Origin: Tubulanus polymorphus
Taxonomy: Eukaryota; Nemertea; Palaeonemertea; Tubulaniformes; Tubulanidae
NCBI RefSeq assembly: GCF_964204645.1
Contig: NC_134029.1
Span: 19,550,450-19,614,449 of the forward strand
Length of the DNA: 64,000 nucleotides
Reading direction: 5' to 3'
Position 1 is the first letter of the stretch. Each line of letters starts with the position of its first letter. The notes beneath the pieces are model-generated. The model was not told the origin of the DNA. It was given only the letters and a program-made list of their open reading frames with translations, and searched no databases. A program made the position numbers and the translations under genes. Shown here piece by piece: positions 12,921 to 26,306 of this stretch.

Positions 12921-12970
12921 CGATTCTATGGGCTTTTGAAAATAGTTTTTGAAAATGGCCCATAGAATCG
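12921..12970. repeat. Inverted repeat, CGATTCTATGGGC arms
   Basis: A 13-base arm (12,921-12,933) pairs perfectly with 12,958-12,970 across a 24-base loop that contains TTTTGAAAA twice. No U-tract or gene context. Confidence 0.6.
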
Positions 12971-15018
12971 GGCCGAAACTCTCGTTTAGTTTTTTCGTTA
13001 TAGCGTGGGTTTAAAACTTCATTATACAGGAGGTACTTGATTGATAAAAAACGATTGATTAAAGATTATGTGCTCAGCAGCGTGTCAGCAAAGGAATCTT
13101 TCTTTTACAAAATGTCTATTTTCATACTTTGATTAAAAGGCAGTCCTGAGTCACTTTGTCTGACATTTAAGTAGAAAATCTAATCGAGTGAGTCATATGG
13201 AATATCTATTTGCCAAACATCAATTGTTTTTCTCGATTTGGAAATCTTTTAATCTTATCAAAACGTCTAGAAATATGTCGAGTAAATGTTTGCGCGAACT
13301 CGTTCAATGACACCCACATATCGATGTTACATGAAATGTTTGTGCCTTTGTTTTGATGTATATTGTGGATACAACAAACACTGTTTGGATTAGAATTGAT
13401 CGGGTTTATGGTAAAACGCGAACGACCTTTAAAATACGTCCAGACATATAGTTGATGATCAAAGGAGATAAAACGCATTCCCACAATCAAAGAATCCTTT
13501 CTGAAACGATGTTTTCGTCACCGATACTTTTTCTCCTTTTTTTGTGTAATTTTGAATCATAGTTATCGTGAACTTTTTCCTCCTGATTAAGAAAAAAGAA
13601 GGAAATACCCAGCGAAATTTTTCTTCATCATTTATATCGGGGTCAGAAATATCTATTCAAGCATTATTTAATGTTCCCTCTGCTAAGTATAATACGAACT
13701 ATATATAAATGGTCGGATATTCGATTAGATTGACAGAAATCCGAACTGACACACATAGACAGACATTTTTAATGGATTTATCCGGACTCACAGACGGATG
13801 ATCAAATTAGGTGCAAGGGAAATGAGTGGACGATGGATTTTGTTTGATTATGGTGTAAACATACACATATATGATTTGATATAAGTGGACAGTGGGCCTG
13901 ACGGACCAGTGGGCCGGATATATATTTAGATTTGAGAGAAGTGTGTTATCACAGCTTTTGGTAGCTACAGTTTTGTACGTGTCAATGATTAGCGTTTGGA
14001 ATTAGAATTAGTTTCCATAAGGCTTTTTATATTACTCGGAAACAGGATCCCCTCCCTGAATTTTGCAAAAACCATCAATTGAGTAGAAACTTTGTTTAGT
14101 CCTCCTTCGTGTTTTCATCAGAATAATTCAATAGGAAAAAAAAATTGTTAGTCTTTATTTTCAATCTAGTAAGTTGTAAACGGTTTTTTTTCATATCAAA
14201 TTTCACCTCCCATCATCCTAATCAAATTCATCACAATTTCAATACCTGTTTTCAGTCCTCCGAAAATTTATGCACAAAAAACTCAAATAATATTATGATA
14301 CAAAAAATAATTCTAATTTCTTTCCTATTCCATTTAACGCCTTTCATAATCTTTTTAAGTTTTTACTTTTTCCTTTCGCCTTTCCACTTTTTCTTGAAAA
14401 ATCCTAAATACAGATAAAAATCAGCTGGTACTAAGAAAGGTGATACTCCATTGACCAATACTCCATTGACCACGTTATCTTAAAAAGAAAAAAAAAATCT
14501 AAATTAACGAATGTGTTGTTGGCATCCCCCCTCGCGCGCTATACGTCGTGCCCACAGATTGCAAGCAAGCAACGCGCAGAAACGGTTTTTATAGCTCAAT
14601 ATATCACACACGATATGGCATCGAGCTCGTGGAATGTGTGTAAATCATACCGAAAAAAATACAAGCGACCATAAATCATATATTTGCCATTCGTTCAAAA
14701 TGTGTTTCATCTCGTCTGTTTTGGTTGAGCAGATTGATTTTCCCGCCTATGGTCATTGATTACAAGTGGGGAAATCTGAAATGGCATCTCCGCGCCGGCC
14801 AATTGTGTGAAATTCCGCAAAAGCTCGAGCGCGCCAGGAAAAATCGTCTAGATCGAGTGGAGACGGCAATCGGCAAAGTGTGAGCGACGAAATGGACATC
14901 GATCATCGATCGCGTCGTCTCGGGGTTCGAATGACGGACGGACCGAAGGGAAAAAACGGTCACTAGGCTACTCTTGGTCCTGCGAATCGATCATCCCGTA
15001 ATTATATTCACCAGCGGC

Positions 15019-15142
15019 CGGTTTTATAGACTGGTATCAACTTAAACCCGGGGGCTAACTCAATTCATTGTCATTCATTGAGTTAACTCAATTGAAAATG
15101 AGTGAGCCCCCGGGTTAAAGTTAATACCAGTCTATTAAACGG
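15019..15142. mobile_element. Foldback repeat with TAGACTGGTAT and CCCGGGGGCT arms
   Basis: Left arm TAGACTGGTATCAACTTAA, then ACCCGGGGGCT, pairs with right AGCCCCCGGGT and TTAATACCAGTCTA. The two arms differ at a few positions; the loop contains ATTGAGTTAACTCAAT. No transposase. Confidence 0.65.
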
Positions 15143-16740
15143 GCTTCAGGTTATGGTTATTGATTTAACAATTTACGAAAAAATATTCGTAAAAGCACTG
15201 GCTCAATTCTTATTTTGGCGATCAACTAGTCGCATTTCCTCCGATGCCAATCACTTACGATAAAAGTATTTGCAAAATCTAAACGAATTTCAAATAACGA
15301 TAATCAGGTCAGGGTTGTAGATTGCCGGGACTACACGGATATTTTTCCACTTTCAAAGGACTTCGGTCTATTTCATGTGACATTTACGAATCGCGAGATC
15401 AACGTTGCTATTCCACTGAAGCGGCGACGCCGAAACGAAGTGTGATGATACCTCTGCGTACTTCATCACTCATAAAATGCGCTTTAAAACATCCATTTGC
15501 GTAAGCCAAGAAATTGATTTCTTCCAGGAGTGGTTTGTGCAGTACAGTACTGTAATGAGAAATATGTCGTTAATATTTAATGACTTTCTGTAATTGTCAG
15601 TGTGACACACGCAGGCCGGACAGATAAGTCATTTGCGCTATGATTATGGCTTGACAATATAGTAACAGTTTATACCATCTGTTAAAAAAACAACCTCTCA
15701 AAAAGCTGATATACGTACCATCAAGTAGTGTAGAATCGACTGTGTAAATAGATCTTCTGAAGATCAGCTTTTTGTAGAGCAAGATATTCGACATTCGACA
15801 TTCGACATAAAAAGTGTATATCAACTACGTTTTGTGGGTTAGGATTATTTCATTAACTTAACCCTCTAAATTCACCTAAGGAACTGGCACCCGATTCTGG
15901 TTATATCAATTTATTGTTCAATCGATTCTAAATCGAAAAATTGAGTATTTTTCTAATCGATTCGCTTCCTTAACGAAATACCATTTCGTTATTCAAATTG
16001 ATAGAATCGGTAAGGAGTAAAATGAATAGATGGTTATAGAATATCTTTGACTGAAAGATACATTTTCATTCATCATCAATCGAACTAATCTCGTGAACAA
16101 AATACCCCCCCCCCCCCATTTTGACTTCCTTATTTCCGTTGTTCGATTCTTTTTAAGCGATTATTTGTCGATGTGTGATTATTTTTCCTCCAGTTGAATA
16201 GGTGTTTACGTGACTCAATTTCCTAATGATAATAATTAATTGAAAATGCCGGAATCGCGCGCCGAGCCAAGCTAAAGCGCGGCGGCGGCGGCGCATAATA
16301 TTCGAACAATAGGCAGAATTCGATTTCAACGAGTGACAATCCAAAAAGACACCGATGACGATTTTCAGCAGCGCACGGAGTTACCCGTGTCGACGTAACG
16401 CGTGGGCCGACGTATCGGTCTTTTGTAAAGATACATTTTGCGTGGTCGTCGTGTGAGTATCGGAATGCTCGGTAAGACAACGCGTGGTATACCTCCACCA
16501 ACACCGCCGCCACCGACGATCACACATTGTCTTAAACGCGATCGAGATAAACCCGAACGATGACTTATCCTACCCGGTTCGTGTAACCGTATATAAGCCG
16601 TTAAACGTTCGCTTCGTTCATCTATTGCCGATCTGATTGTCAATATTGATACAACAGGGATTTTCGTTCGGAACTCTGAACTCTTCGTCAATTCATCTAT
16701 ACGGCGCACACCACCATCGCATACCAACCCGTACGTACGC
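15143..16740. other. No supported gene
   Basis: Contains the C13 run and a GC-richer stretch at 16,240-16,740 with overlapping minus frames that carry no domain signature. The stretch may be upstream promoter sequence for the 16.75 kb candidate exon. Confidence 0.4.
16105..16117. repeat. Homopolymer C13
   Basis: Thirteen C in a row; a likely site of assembly length error. Confidence 0.9.
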
Positions 16741-16751
16741 ATAACGTACCG

Positions 16752-17075
16752 TATATAGATATACTTCACTTCAGAGACCTCTGTGCGGCTAGTTCAGCAA
16801 CGATTGAAAAACACGACACCATCGCACGCAGTTCACGGTGTTTCGATTGCTGGCTGTTACCAGCGTTGTTTGTTACCAGTAAAATATCGAGAAAAACTCT
16901 CTCTCTCTTTCTCTCTCTCCTGGACGGAATTTTTGGGAATCTATACATCGACGACGAGCGAAATACCGTCGGCGGATCGTTGCCTGTGCCAATATTCGGA
17001 AATATCGGATCATTTTTGCGGACACGCGTGTGTGTAGAAATTCGTTTCGGTTTTTCTATAAATACGCGAATAGAG
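16752..17075 (+). promoter_or_regulatory. Candidate promoter and 5' UTR exon with CT-rich tract
   Basis: A TATATAGA box (16,752) is followed within about 30 bases by TTCAGAGACC, then a leader containing a CT-rich tract (16,902-16,920), ending at a consensus donor GAG|GTAAGT (17,076). A second TATAAATA lies just before the donor (17,058), which would suit a start inside this segment instead. No convincing coding frame is present. The target gene is unknown; the next plausible plus-strand coding exon is at 26,307. Confidence 0.22.
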
Positions 17076-20000
17076 GTAAGTAAATATACCAATCAATTAT
17101 CGTTAACGCGGCTTGATTCTGGCGATGATCGTCACGTGTATATGTATATGTGTATATATGTAAATTCGTAACGATTGAAATTCTGCGTCCGTAAATCGGA
17201 GAGAGATATTTCTCTCTCCGCGCTCGGCGCTTTTAATTGTCCAATCAAAATTTGCCCGAATAAATATCGACGGTGTATATTAGCGCGTCTGGATCGGGGA
17301 AAACGTTCGTTCCGTTCGTTCGCTCTCGATTCGGCGCGTATTTTCAGGAAGTTTACTCTGTCGATCTATTGGATCACGGAATCTGGTGCGCGAGTAGATT
17401 AATCACTGTAGAATATTGATTGCGTATACACGGTAATGGTCTCTTTTTTGATACGAAGAACTCTCTTCGAAAATCTGTACCTTTCGCGTTTATGTTTTAG
17501 TACAATATTCATTCGGTGTTAAAAAAACGAGTTAGTATTTTCCCGATTTTTAAGTGTAGATCCGTTAGCAATTACGTAAGCTATAGAACGAGAAATACGA
17601 TATACTTTATCTAAGGAAGAAGATCCGATGACACTTTATTACGAGTTTCGTTTGATCGCCCGTGAATAATTAACGTAAGCCAATAGCTTAACTGTTTTTT
17701 TCCATAGGCGTGTGGGTTTTGCACGTGGCGTGGGCGTTGCATCGGTAGAATGTTAGGTTAGGTTAAATCTTTTAACGGACGGTCGTTTCGATATGTTCTT
17801 GAAGGAAGGCTTCGTTTAAAGTATTGGAATTATTGGTTTGTTCGTCGAACTTTGTTAAACTCAAGTTCGAATAACCTAAGGGCTTTATTTAACAAGGTAT
17901 ATACGTCGTGTAACTGGCGTTACTTATACTGTTTACTCGGTTAGTATTTATGTAATGTTATTTTTTCTAAGACTTCGAACCGATCGATGATATTGATTAT
18001 CTGCCCTCGTGTTTGAAACGGTGAATTTCGAGTCTTATTAAGTCAAATCAGTTTTCATCGTGTTCAATGCACGGATTGTATCTCTGTCTACAAAGTCTAC
18101 TAAGATACTGAAAGGGTTATTTCGAGTTTGACTCGTTCCTGTGATCATCTTGAAATATCTGTATAACGCGCTATGAATCTCGACCACGCAAACCTTTTAC
18201 TTATATTATAAACCCACATACAGTTTCGGCCTCACATTAAGCACTATCTTTAGATGAGGAATGAGGGTGTTTTATTTAGGAGGGGAATTTGATCAAAATG
18301 TAGGACTTAATTACAAGATTTGAATATTTATTCTTAGCATCATTATTGACACCTTGTAAAAGTTGGAGTTGATACGAATATTTTGGTCGAACCAAGACCG
18401 GTGCTTGGAACATGTATACCGCAGCTGGCCATTATAGACGCTCGTAGCTAGCTTCATCGGGATTCGTCATATGATAAGGTGACCATCGAACCATTTCCTA
18501 ATCCGTAGCCGATAACTACTGTTAACACCCCGAGATCGAGGGCAGGTTGACGCGATAAACTGAGGCGATGGATTCAGGAAAGTAGCTATAATTGACAGCA
18601 AAATAACACGCCAATGTCTGTGAGGCTAGACTAGAGTCTGAGTGTCTGAGTTGCTGTTGGTTTCAATTCTGTCGTCATCTGTACGTGTTTTTGTTACTTA
18701 AAGCGTTGAAACTATTCGTTTGAAATCCTTTCTTGCCCGTCGGCTCCTAAATCAATCGATCAATCATATTCATTATACAATACGTCAATGTTCTTTGTTT
18801 GAAGGGGAATAAGGATTGAGATGCTATCGAGTAGGCCGATAAAAACAATGTCTACATATCTAAAGCCACCTTTATATATAGCCACACGACTGAATCCGCT
18901 GATCAATTTGTAAAAAATGTGTCGAAACTGGATACATTCCCGATTCTGAGGAGTCATACTTGCGTGTTTAAGTAATGATACATAATTTGAAATTCAGCAT
19001 TGCTCCTCTATTGCCAGTATTCGGAATCGTTTTTATGTTCAACGAGATTTGGTTTCAGCCCTGTTGTGTGTGTGTGTGCTGCGTGTGTCGTCGCGGATTT
19101 ATCGGAAGAAAGAAAATGCATGCGACAGTGATTTCAATACCCGCGAGAATTTTGATGACGACGATGATGATGATGATACTTCGCTTCGGCACCGCTTATA
19201 ATACGTCGGTTAGTAAATGAAGAGAACCGTTTCATTCAAACTACTCGCGCAGCGGTCGTCTGCGTGTAACGAGGAATGGCTTGTACAGCGTGTTTTACCA
19301 TCGCTGACACCTTGCATCGATTTCGAATTTCAAACGTACGCCTTCGAGAAGAGGGATGGCTCCGACTCTTACATCGTAACGGAATGTACCACGTGGAACA
19401 TTTTTTCGCTTCGATCACATATGATAATGGGGTACAGTGCTACTGTGGCAATCGAGGATTCGACGTATGGCAGGCGAGGATCCGCCAGGTTCGCTAGTAG
19501 ATAGTTGTCCGTCCGCGTTTGATTTCTTCTTCGTTTCAGTTAAAACTGAATGAACTTTTCTCCCAAATGAATCCTATCGATATATGAATAGAAGAACGAA
19601 AGTTTTGTATGCTGGGTCCTGCGATAATATATGGATTCGGGAGTCTAGAAATCCCGTTCAAATCATAAGAATTTGATTTACACTCCAACCATTTCCATGG
19701 TACATGGAGGGAGACTATGAAATATAGCCTACAGTATTTACAATCAACAGAAAACGTTAACTCGTCTTAATAAAATATTGCAATGTAAAAAGACCTATCA
19801 CTCGTCACGCCATCTGGTGGGATAGCTGGTGTTGCGGGTACCCCATTATGATTGCATAATTATTGTCACTATGACACACCGATTGCATTGACGTGCTAAG
19901 TGCCAAAAATGTAATTCAGATGTCAACGCTTCTTAGATTCGGTCGTCTAAGATTCGCGGCCGCCACACTACTGGTCGCGCCTGCCACACACGGTCGCTCC

Positions 20001-20458
20001 GCATAGACATCAGTAATACTGTCTAGACGAATCCTCCTAAGTCAGACTGTTCCCGTATTTTTTTCCCTACACTGAATATTCGCGAAAGAAACGATCGCAG
20101 AAACGAAATCAGCCGCGCGGGATCCAGACCGACATAACGACCGAAATTACCCCGGCAAGTGACACCGTACATACGTATGGCTTGTTATGAGGTTGAGTTT
20201 GTGCCCGGTTAGAACCGCCGTGCATCTATATATACTCTCCAAACCGTCAGCGGTATTCCGTTGCGCCGTTAAACTCACGCAGGGGTAATAAGAGTGACAG
20301 ATGCGATCAGGTGACTGCTACTGCAGGAAATGAATTTTCTGTCAAACATTGTGTTCAACGCGGCCGTACGATACAGAATCGCGATACCCCGGAATCACGA
20401 CCCGGGCTACGATCGAAAGGGTTAGCGATGTTGAAAGAATTTAGCTTACTGCCAGAAA
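17076..20458. other. No supported gene
   Basis: If the 17,075 donor is used this is intron. A GATGAT run lies at 19,156-19,170. Open frames at 19.0-19.5 kb overlap each other on both strands and look like chance. Confidence 0.45.
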
Positions 20459-20573
20459 AGTGACTGTAAAATTACTCGCATTCGCCGGAGATCGAACCCG
20501 GGTCTCGTAGGTAGCAAGCAAGCGTGCTAACCAGTAGACCTATAGAACTATTTCACTTGGCCAGTGGTTATAC
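20459..20573 (-). mobile_element. Second tRNA-like SINE family, copy A
   Basis: On the minus strand it has a tRNA-like head with A box TCTACTGGTTAGCACGC and B box GGGTTCGATCTCC, followed by GCGAGTAATTTTACAGTCAC. It aligns over about 110 bases with copy B at 22,290, including sequence both before and after the tRNA-like part, so the unit is a repeat and not a tRNA gene. Ends are estimated from that alignment. Confidence 0.65.
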
Positions 20574-20589
20574 GGCTTGTCCTTAGTCT

Positions 20590-20880
20590 TTTTTTTAGTT
20601 TAGTTTATTTTGCACAACAAAAAGACATTTGCTTAGAACACAGAAAAAAATTAACAAAATTAACAATTCATGTGTGAATACACTTTAGATTTAACCTTTT
20701 GAACGCTACTGGTACGGTTGCAGCGAGGCGTTTGCTTAAGACAAAAGTGGGCTTGCCTTCTTTATAAAAATAAGCCAGATTTATTAGAGTTTTTCTATTA
20801 GAGTTAAAAAAGTCCTATAAGAGTCCTATAATATGGCGCTATATAAATTAAATTATTATCAACATTATTGTTATTAACAA
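20590..20880 (+). repeat. Dispersed repeat ending in GGCGCTATATAAA plus ATTATT tail
   Basis: The start (TTTAGTTTATTTTGCACAAC, then ACATTTGCTTAGAACACAG) matches 1,738-1,926. The end (ATGGCGCTATATAAATT, AATTATTATC) matches the 12.66 kb and 48.7 kb tails. This looks like a non-autonomous retroposon or a LINE 3' end. Confidence 0.5.
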
Positions 20881-23504
20881 TAGGCCTGATAAAGGCACAC
20901 CAGCACGATGATGGTTTTCGTAACTGGATGACTTAAGAACGGAAAATTATTTGAAAGGTTCATACACTAATTACGAACTTTTTAAAGGAATATTGATGTG
21001 TGTTTGTGTGAAAGGATAAGTGCCACTTGAGTAAACGACTTCCGAATTGCTCGCGAAGATATGCGGCCTCTTAGAATTAGGAATGGAGTGTGGTAGGCAT
21101 ATTTCAAATGAAGAACCCAGGTATTACGCAGTAGTATTGTCAGGCGTCACTACATCCTCAAGCACCCTTTCGAACAAAAATCCTACTCGCAAATGTCTAC
21201 GATGGGATAGATCGAAGAAACGGCATATGGGCGTATCGGATAAGTGCTCTAACCTTAACCTCAAAGCTTTTTGTTTCGCGAGACCGTTATTGAACCATTC
21301 GACGGATGATGGCTTGAAATAGCAGGTGTCAATTGCGAGAGGAACGCTGGCGATGTTGCAAAATAACAACAATCAATACGGGCAAGCGAAAGAAAGATTC
21401 GGTTCGACGCAGGGTGACAAAAAGTTCGAAAATCATACAGCCCTCCTTCGGCCAAACGGAGAACACGAATTTGCCATATTACAGATGCCGAAAATAACAC
21501 GTCACTTATCGTAAAGTTCAGCATCATGCCGCTTGTTTTACAGTCGCTAATTTGTCCGTTCAACTTCGGTTGAACTGTTGTGAATTTATTTCGGGCGTCG
21601 AAAGAACAGAGAATCAAAGGTATCGGATTGAAGAAAAAAACAAGGGAAAATCGAATTGCGCGGATCAAATGCGTATAGCGTGTGACAGGGGTGACCCGGG
21701 GTAGAGTTTTCTTGCCGGGGATGTCACTGTCATCTCATACTGATAATGGCACCCATTTGCTGATTGAATGGGAAGAACTGACGAAACATTACACGTTATT
21801 GGAACGACGGACACTTTTTACTTCGTAAATATGTTCCCCGCTCTTCGCTCATGATATATACACAACCAAACACGAGCGACGAACAGAAAGACGAAGCTTT
21901 TTTTGTAATTTTCTGAGAAATCTTTAAAAAAAATTCTGTCTGGTGTGGCAAAGATTGAAATATCGCCATTTCAGCAGTTTTTTCGACGGAAACATGCCAA
22001 TTTCATATGTGATGCGAATCGCATAAGCCTCCGTTGGATATTGAACATATTGATAACAAGATTTTGAATAAATTAGCTGCTCATCGATGATTCATTGTTA
22101 TTCAAGCCCCGTATAAATATTCTTCTGGGAATACGGCATATACGACAGACTTCTGTCGGAGCGTAGATATCCGTTTCATAGGGAAAGGCTTAAAATGATC
22201 TGTCTGCGCCATAATGTAGCCAAATCAAACCCTCGCCTAAATGATACACGCCGACGTTCCTCGCATATCCAAATTGTAACGTTTAAGAGGAGTGACAGTG
22301 AAATTACGCGCGCACTCACCGGAGATCGGACCCGGGTCTCGTACGTAGAAAGCAAGCGTGCTGACCAATCGAACTAGTCCTCTTGGTCGGTGGTTCGTAA
22401 AAAAAATTGAATTAAATTGCCTTGGAAACAAACGTAATAATCTAAACCTAAAGCGACCGATTACCCAACCACGACAGATGGCTCTTTGTCGAGACTAAAG
22501 GATTTAATTGAGATTTAAATGAGCTTTTTGAAATTTGATTTCATTTCTCGAGAATCGTTTGGGAACTAGAAACTCAACACGTGACTCAATATTTCAAAAA
22601 TCGAATTACTGAATTCGTATTTTTCGTGACTAAATCTGGCATAGTGCTTTAAGTGTTATACGGTTCATAGATATGTAAATATTGTAGTTTATATCCATGA
22701 TTTTACATATAAATATATATATTGCTCTCAACAATCCATTGTAATAGTTGAGTCACAGGGTCGTAGTTGTTGATACACCCATTAGTTCGAATTCACCTCG
22801 GAGGCATCATTTCGATAATACCATAAAATCCTACTTAAAAGTCTGGCTGGGTAAAATGCATTAAACTGTAGTTTCTGCTGGAAAAAAGTAGGGATATGGT
22901 GAGTAAATATAGCGGAACACTTTCAGGCATAAATTCTATAATTCGTTACTTAACTTGCTTTTCCAAATTAACGTATTCTTATGTGTGTATTCAACGGTAT
23001 ATCAGAATTGTATTTGTCATAATATATCGATAAACATGGTCACGTTCGATCTCTCTTATCAGGTTTTGAAAGTCTGATACCGATGAAAATAAATTCAATG
23101 ATTTTTTGTCTTCCCATCCGAACCGCATCCACGCTATGTACTCGCTAACCGTTATTTACGAATCGTTTTGAGGGATATTTAGTTTTAAGCATCGAATTCA
23201 TTTTCGATGATTTTTCGATTGTTTTTTTTTCTCGCGGAGTGTGCGACTATAAAACCGAAAAATCTACTTCCAATTAATTAACAGCGAGCAGTTTAAAAAT
23301 AGATTTGATCGTACACATATTCTATGCCCCGGGGCGTGGAAAACGTTTAGCTATCCTGAAAGTCGTGGGTGGAGCACCAGTAACGCCAGCCGCGTATAAT
23401 ATGCCCTTCGGTAATCAATCTATTCGTTAAATATCACTTTTAGGTATCAATTGAAGTTAACTCGCGTGGGATGTTTTTTGTTTAAGCCTAATGCTTTTCA
23501 CGTT
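20881..23504. other. No supported gene apart from SINE copy B
   Basis: Minus and plus frames at 21.0-21.7 kb overlap with no signature. Otherwise AT-rich. Confidence 0.45.
22290..22397 (-). mobile_element. Second tRNA-like SINE family, copy B
   Basis: Same layout and orientation as copy A, 1.8 kb away: A-box region TTCGATTGGTCAGCACGC, B box GGGTCCGATCTCC, then GCGTAATTTCACTGTCACT. It is diverged from A by scattered substitutions and a small gap, so both are old copies of one family. Confidence 0.65.
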
Positions 23505-24408
23505 TATATAAGACTCATCGCGTGTGTATAGTGGTGTCCTATGTCAATGGAAGCGAGCGCTCGGGAGATGATACTTGGAACGCGACAGTAGCTTCGTCTT
23601 CGTCGTCGTCTCGTCGAGGTACATTTGCCGTGTCAAGAAATACTTTTCAAGCCGTTCCTGCGTAACGTGAGTCGGCGAATTGTGTCCAAGGCATAGGTAG
23701 GTCTGGCAGAGGCGCTGATGCGAGTTTGATACGTACAAACCATCCGCGCGGTTTTGTCTTGAACTTTTTGTCTATTCGTCGGAATTTTTGTACGAAATTT
23801 TTACTTTGGATCGATAACTCGGAAACGCATCCGATCGTTGTCGGCAGACGATCTCGTGTCGACGATGTTTCCACTCGGTAAAAAGATCGTTTCGCGGTTT
23901 GTTGACATCGAGTAACGACGCGCGGCCGTGTTTTTCGACCTACCCTTTCTAGTGACGTCGGAATCATGTTTTGACCACACATCGTTTGAATGATACTAAA
24001 ATTGGCCGTATTCCGTATCGCGCCGTCGAGGCGTAGGACGTCACAAGCTGTATACACACACGCGCGCTTGTTGATTTCAGTTTTGAAGATACACCTTGTT
24101 AAAGACAATTGCGAATATCGATTCGCGTAGGCAGACAGAAGTTTGCTTTTATCGTGACGATCGGATCGCAGGACGGTGTTTACCGCTTTCTGTTTATCCG
24201 AGGTATATCGGTAACATCGGTTTAAAGTGGGATTCGCGTCGGTTGGCGGTCGTGTTCTCTCGTCAGAAATTAACCTGTCAAATCTTATCAGTCCGTTGAC
24301 CGGAAAACAAAGTCGACGCAGCTCTCTCCTAGCCGCGGCTGTCGCTGATCGGATGTTTTTTTTCTAGTTCTGTCTCTCTCGTATTTCATATAGTCACCAT
24401 CAACTCGG
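23505..24408 (+). promoter_or_regulatory. Candidate promoter and non-coding first exon
   Basis: A TATATAAG box at 23,505-23,512 is followed by about 870 bases of less AT-rich sequence ending at a strong donor (CTCGG|GTGAGT at 24,409, with GTAAGT just after). No long ATG frame runs into the donor, so if transcribed rightwards this would be a 5' UTR exon. It lies 1.9 kb before the secretory exon at 26,307 and could be its upstream leader. A 153-codon minus-strand open frame overlaps it (23,647-24,108) but looks like nothing known. Confidence 0.25.
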
Positions 24409-26306
24409 GTGAGTAAGTCATTCAATGTATACGTTTAGTCAGTCAAGTCAAGAAGTCAAGTAATGCTGTTAGAGACGAAATAATGTTCGACATCCTCGCG
24501 TATATATGATATCGTATCATTGATTAGAATAGGTTTAAAACGATTTCATATGAATATATTCATTCAGTATTGTTTGAGGAATCGATAGAAATATGTCCTT
24601 TGGGGTTTCACGTGTTTCGCGTTGCTCTAGAACCATGTCTCAATGTACCCTAATAATTTACGCTTTGCTCCGTCTAGTCCTAAATGGTTTGTGCGATGTA
24701 CAAAAAAAAGATGGTTCCTTAAGGTGGATTCTTTCGATGCAGAGACCTTTTTACAATACCGATAAACGGAATTCTTTGTCGCAACAATCAGAAATATTTA
24801 GTATTTTCGTTCATATTCGATTGGCAGATGAGCTTTATGAACAAATCCGAATTCCGTTCACTTATGAATCGTACTGTTCTAGTACGGTGTCACAGAAATA
24901 GATTGACGTATTGAGTGGAGTGTCATAATGGGGATGCTGACCCTAATCCTAACCATAAATCCTGAGATCTAATGTAAGGGGTATGAATAAGGGGAGGTCT
25001 GTGACACCGGTGCAAAATATTAGGTTCTGGTGTGGAGTTTGTTCGCTTAGGTTAATAAACATAGAACCAGGGAACGTTGATAGCTATTTTTCTGTAACCA
25101 AGTATAGTAGGGTTCATTGCATGAAACAATTTAGCATGAGGTTCGTCCGTTTCAAACAAGAGACCATTACGCAAACGTGCAATAAACAGGCGCCGTTCTT
25201 TTCGATGCGTCTAATTACAGTTTAAATTGTAAGCTCCTTATCACCTGATCTGTGATACGGTAGAAACATCGAGATGAGTAACGTTGTTCTCGTGTACGCA
25301 ACGGAACGACAGCTCCGAATCTGCGAACTTTCTGTAAACGCACTCTTTTAAAACCTAATCTTATCGCGCAGTGTTGTCTTCAAAGACGACTTCAATCGAA
25401 GGAATACCCTTCTCTTGCGCGCGGACTTAATTCCGTCTTCGCCATCATACGCTATGCATATAATGCCGAAATCGATTTATCCGAGCAATACGCGATTCAG
25501 CAAAACAATTGAGTAATAATAGAATACGTCAGAGGTTGCATTTCAACGCGCACCGAAACAATAAGCCTTTGATGCGAGGGTAAATTCCAAACATTTTCGC
25601 AGAATTGTTTAGGAGTGCGAATTATGAAATGAACGAAATAAGAATATGATTTTAGTTACGTATACATATAACGACGTGACTGATCAGTTCGCAGAATCTG
25701 TACCTTTTCTAGGATCAACAAAAAGAAGCCATTAGGGCTAATTGCATATACCGATAGATATATATTTCGGCGTTTGGAAAGGTGTTCCCGCAGTCGATAG
25801 CCGAGTCCTCGATGTCGGAGCACTTCCTATCGCAGACGCGACATCTTCAAACGTCCACGGTACACGAATTTATATTATCCTACCCTTGTTGATGGCTATG
25901 TTTTAGGAACTGGTGACCAAGATCACCAAACATCAGTAAACTTGCTCACGCGCGTCTGGCGTCCGACGAACTAACAACTGCATTGGAGTGCTCGTCAAAC
26001 ACGATCTTTACTATGGTTTTGACATATATCGCGTTGCACTTAAGATAAGAAACATTACGTGGCATCGAAACCTGCCGTCGGGAACATTCTGAAATCCGCG
26101 CGCCACGGTCAAAACAGACGTTGCTACCAGTACCGCAATCGGAGGAGTGCTTCTCGAAGCGGTCATTTTTAACGGAATCAAGAAGCTCGATAATGACCAC
26201 GTTTTAAACCCGTCAACGGTTCGGCTGTAGTTATAGTTGTACATATAAACTAACAGTTAACCCAGTACTCTCTGGCCATCCCGAACGAAACAAAGAAAAA
26301 GACGAA
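24409..26306. other. No supported gene
   Basis: An ATG frame of 102 codons (24,593-24,901) has no signal peptide or domain I know. It would be intron if 24,408 is spliced to an exon ending at 26,421. Confidence 0.4.

Larger units (their letters stand above)
11312..15018. other. No supported gene; repeat fragments only
   Basis: A short imperfect internal repetition of ATCTGTCCTCCGGATACGG-type sequence occurs at 11,909-12,005. A 94-codon minus frame (13,206-13,490) follows a reasonable AG (CATCGTTTCAG) but encodes no known family. The rest is AT-rich. Confidence 0.45.

Noticed and set aside
13206-13500. Possible minus-strand terminal exon after CATCGTTTCAG
   Set aside because: About 94 open codons, protein-like in places, but no ATG, no family signature, no poly(A) signal soon after the stop and no upstream exon found.
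16223-16769. 134- and 96-codon minus frames
   Set aside because: Arg-rich translation of a GC-richer stretch, overlapping in two frames, with no domain; more likely promoter-proximal sequence.
20459-20573. tRNA gene on the minus strand
   Set aside because: A and B boxes are present, but the same extended sequence, including non-tRNA flank, recurs at 22.3 kb, so it is a SINE family.
23647-24108. 153-codon minus frame
   Set aside because: No known family, no supporting splice sites; overlaps the proposed plus-strand leader exon.
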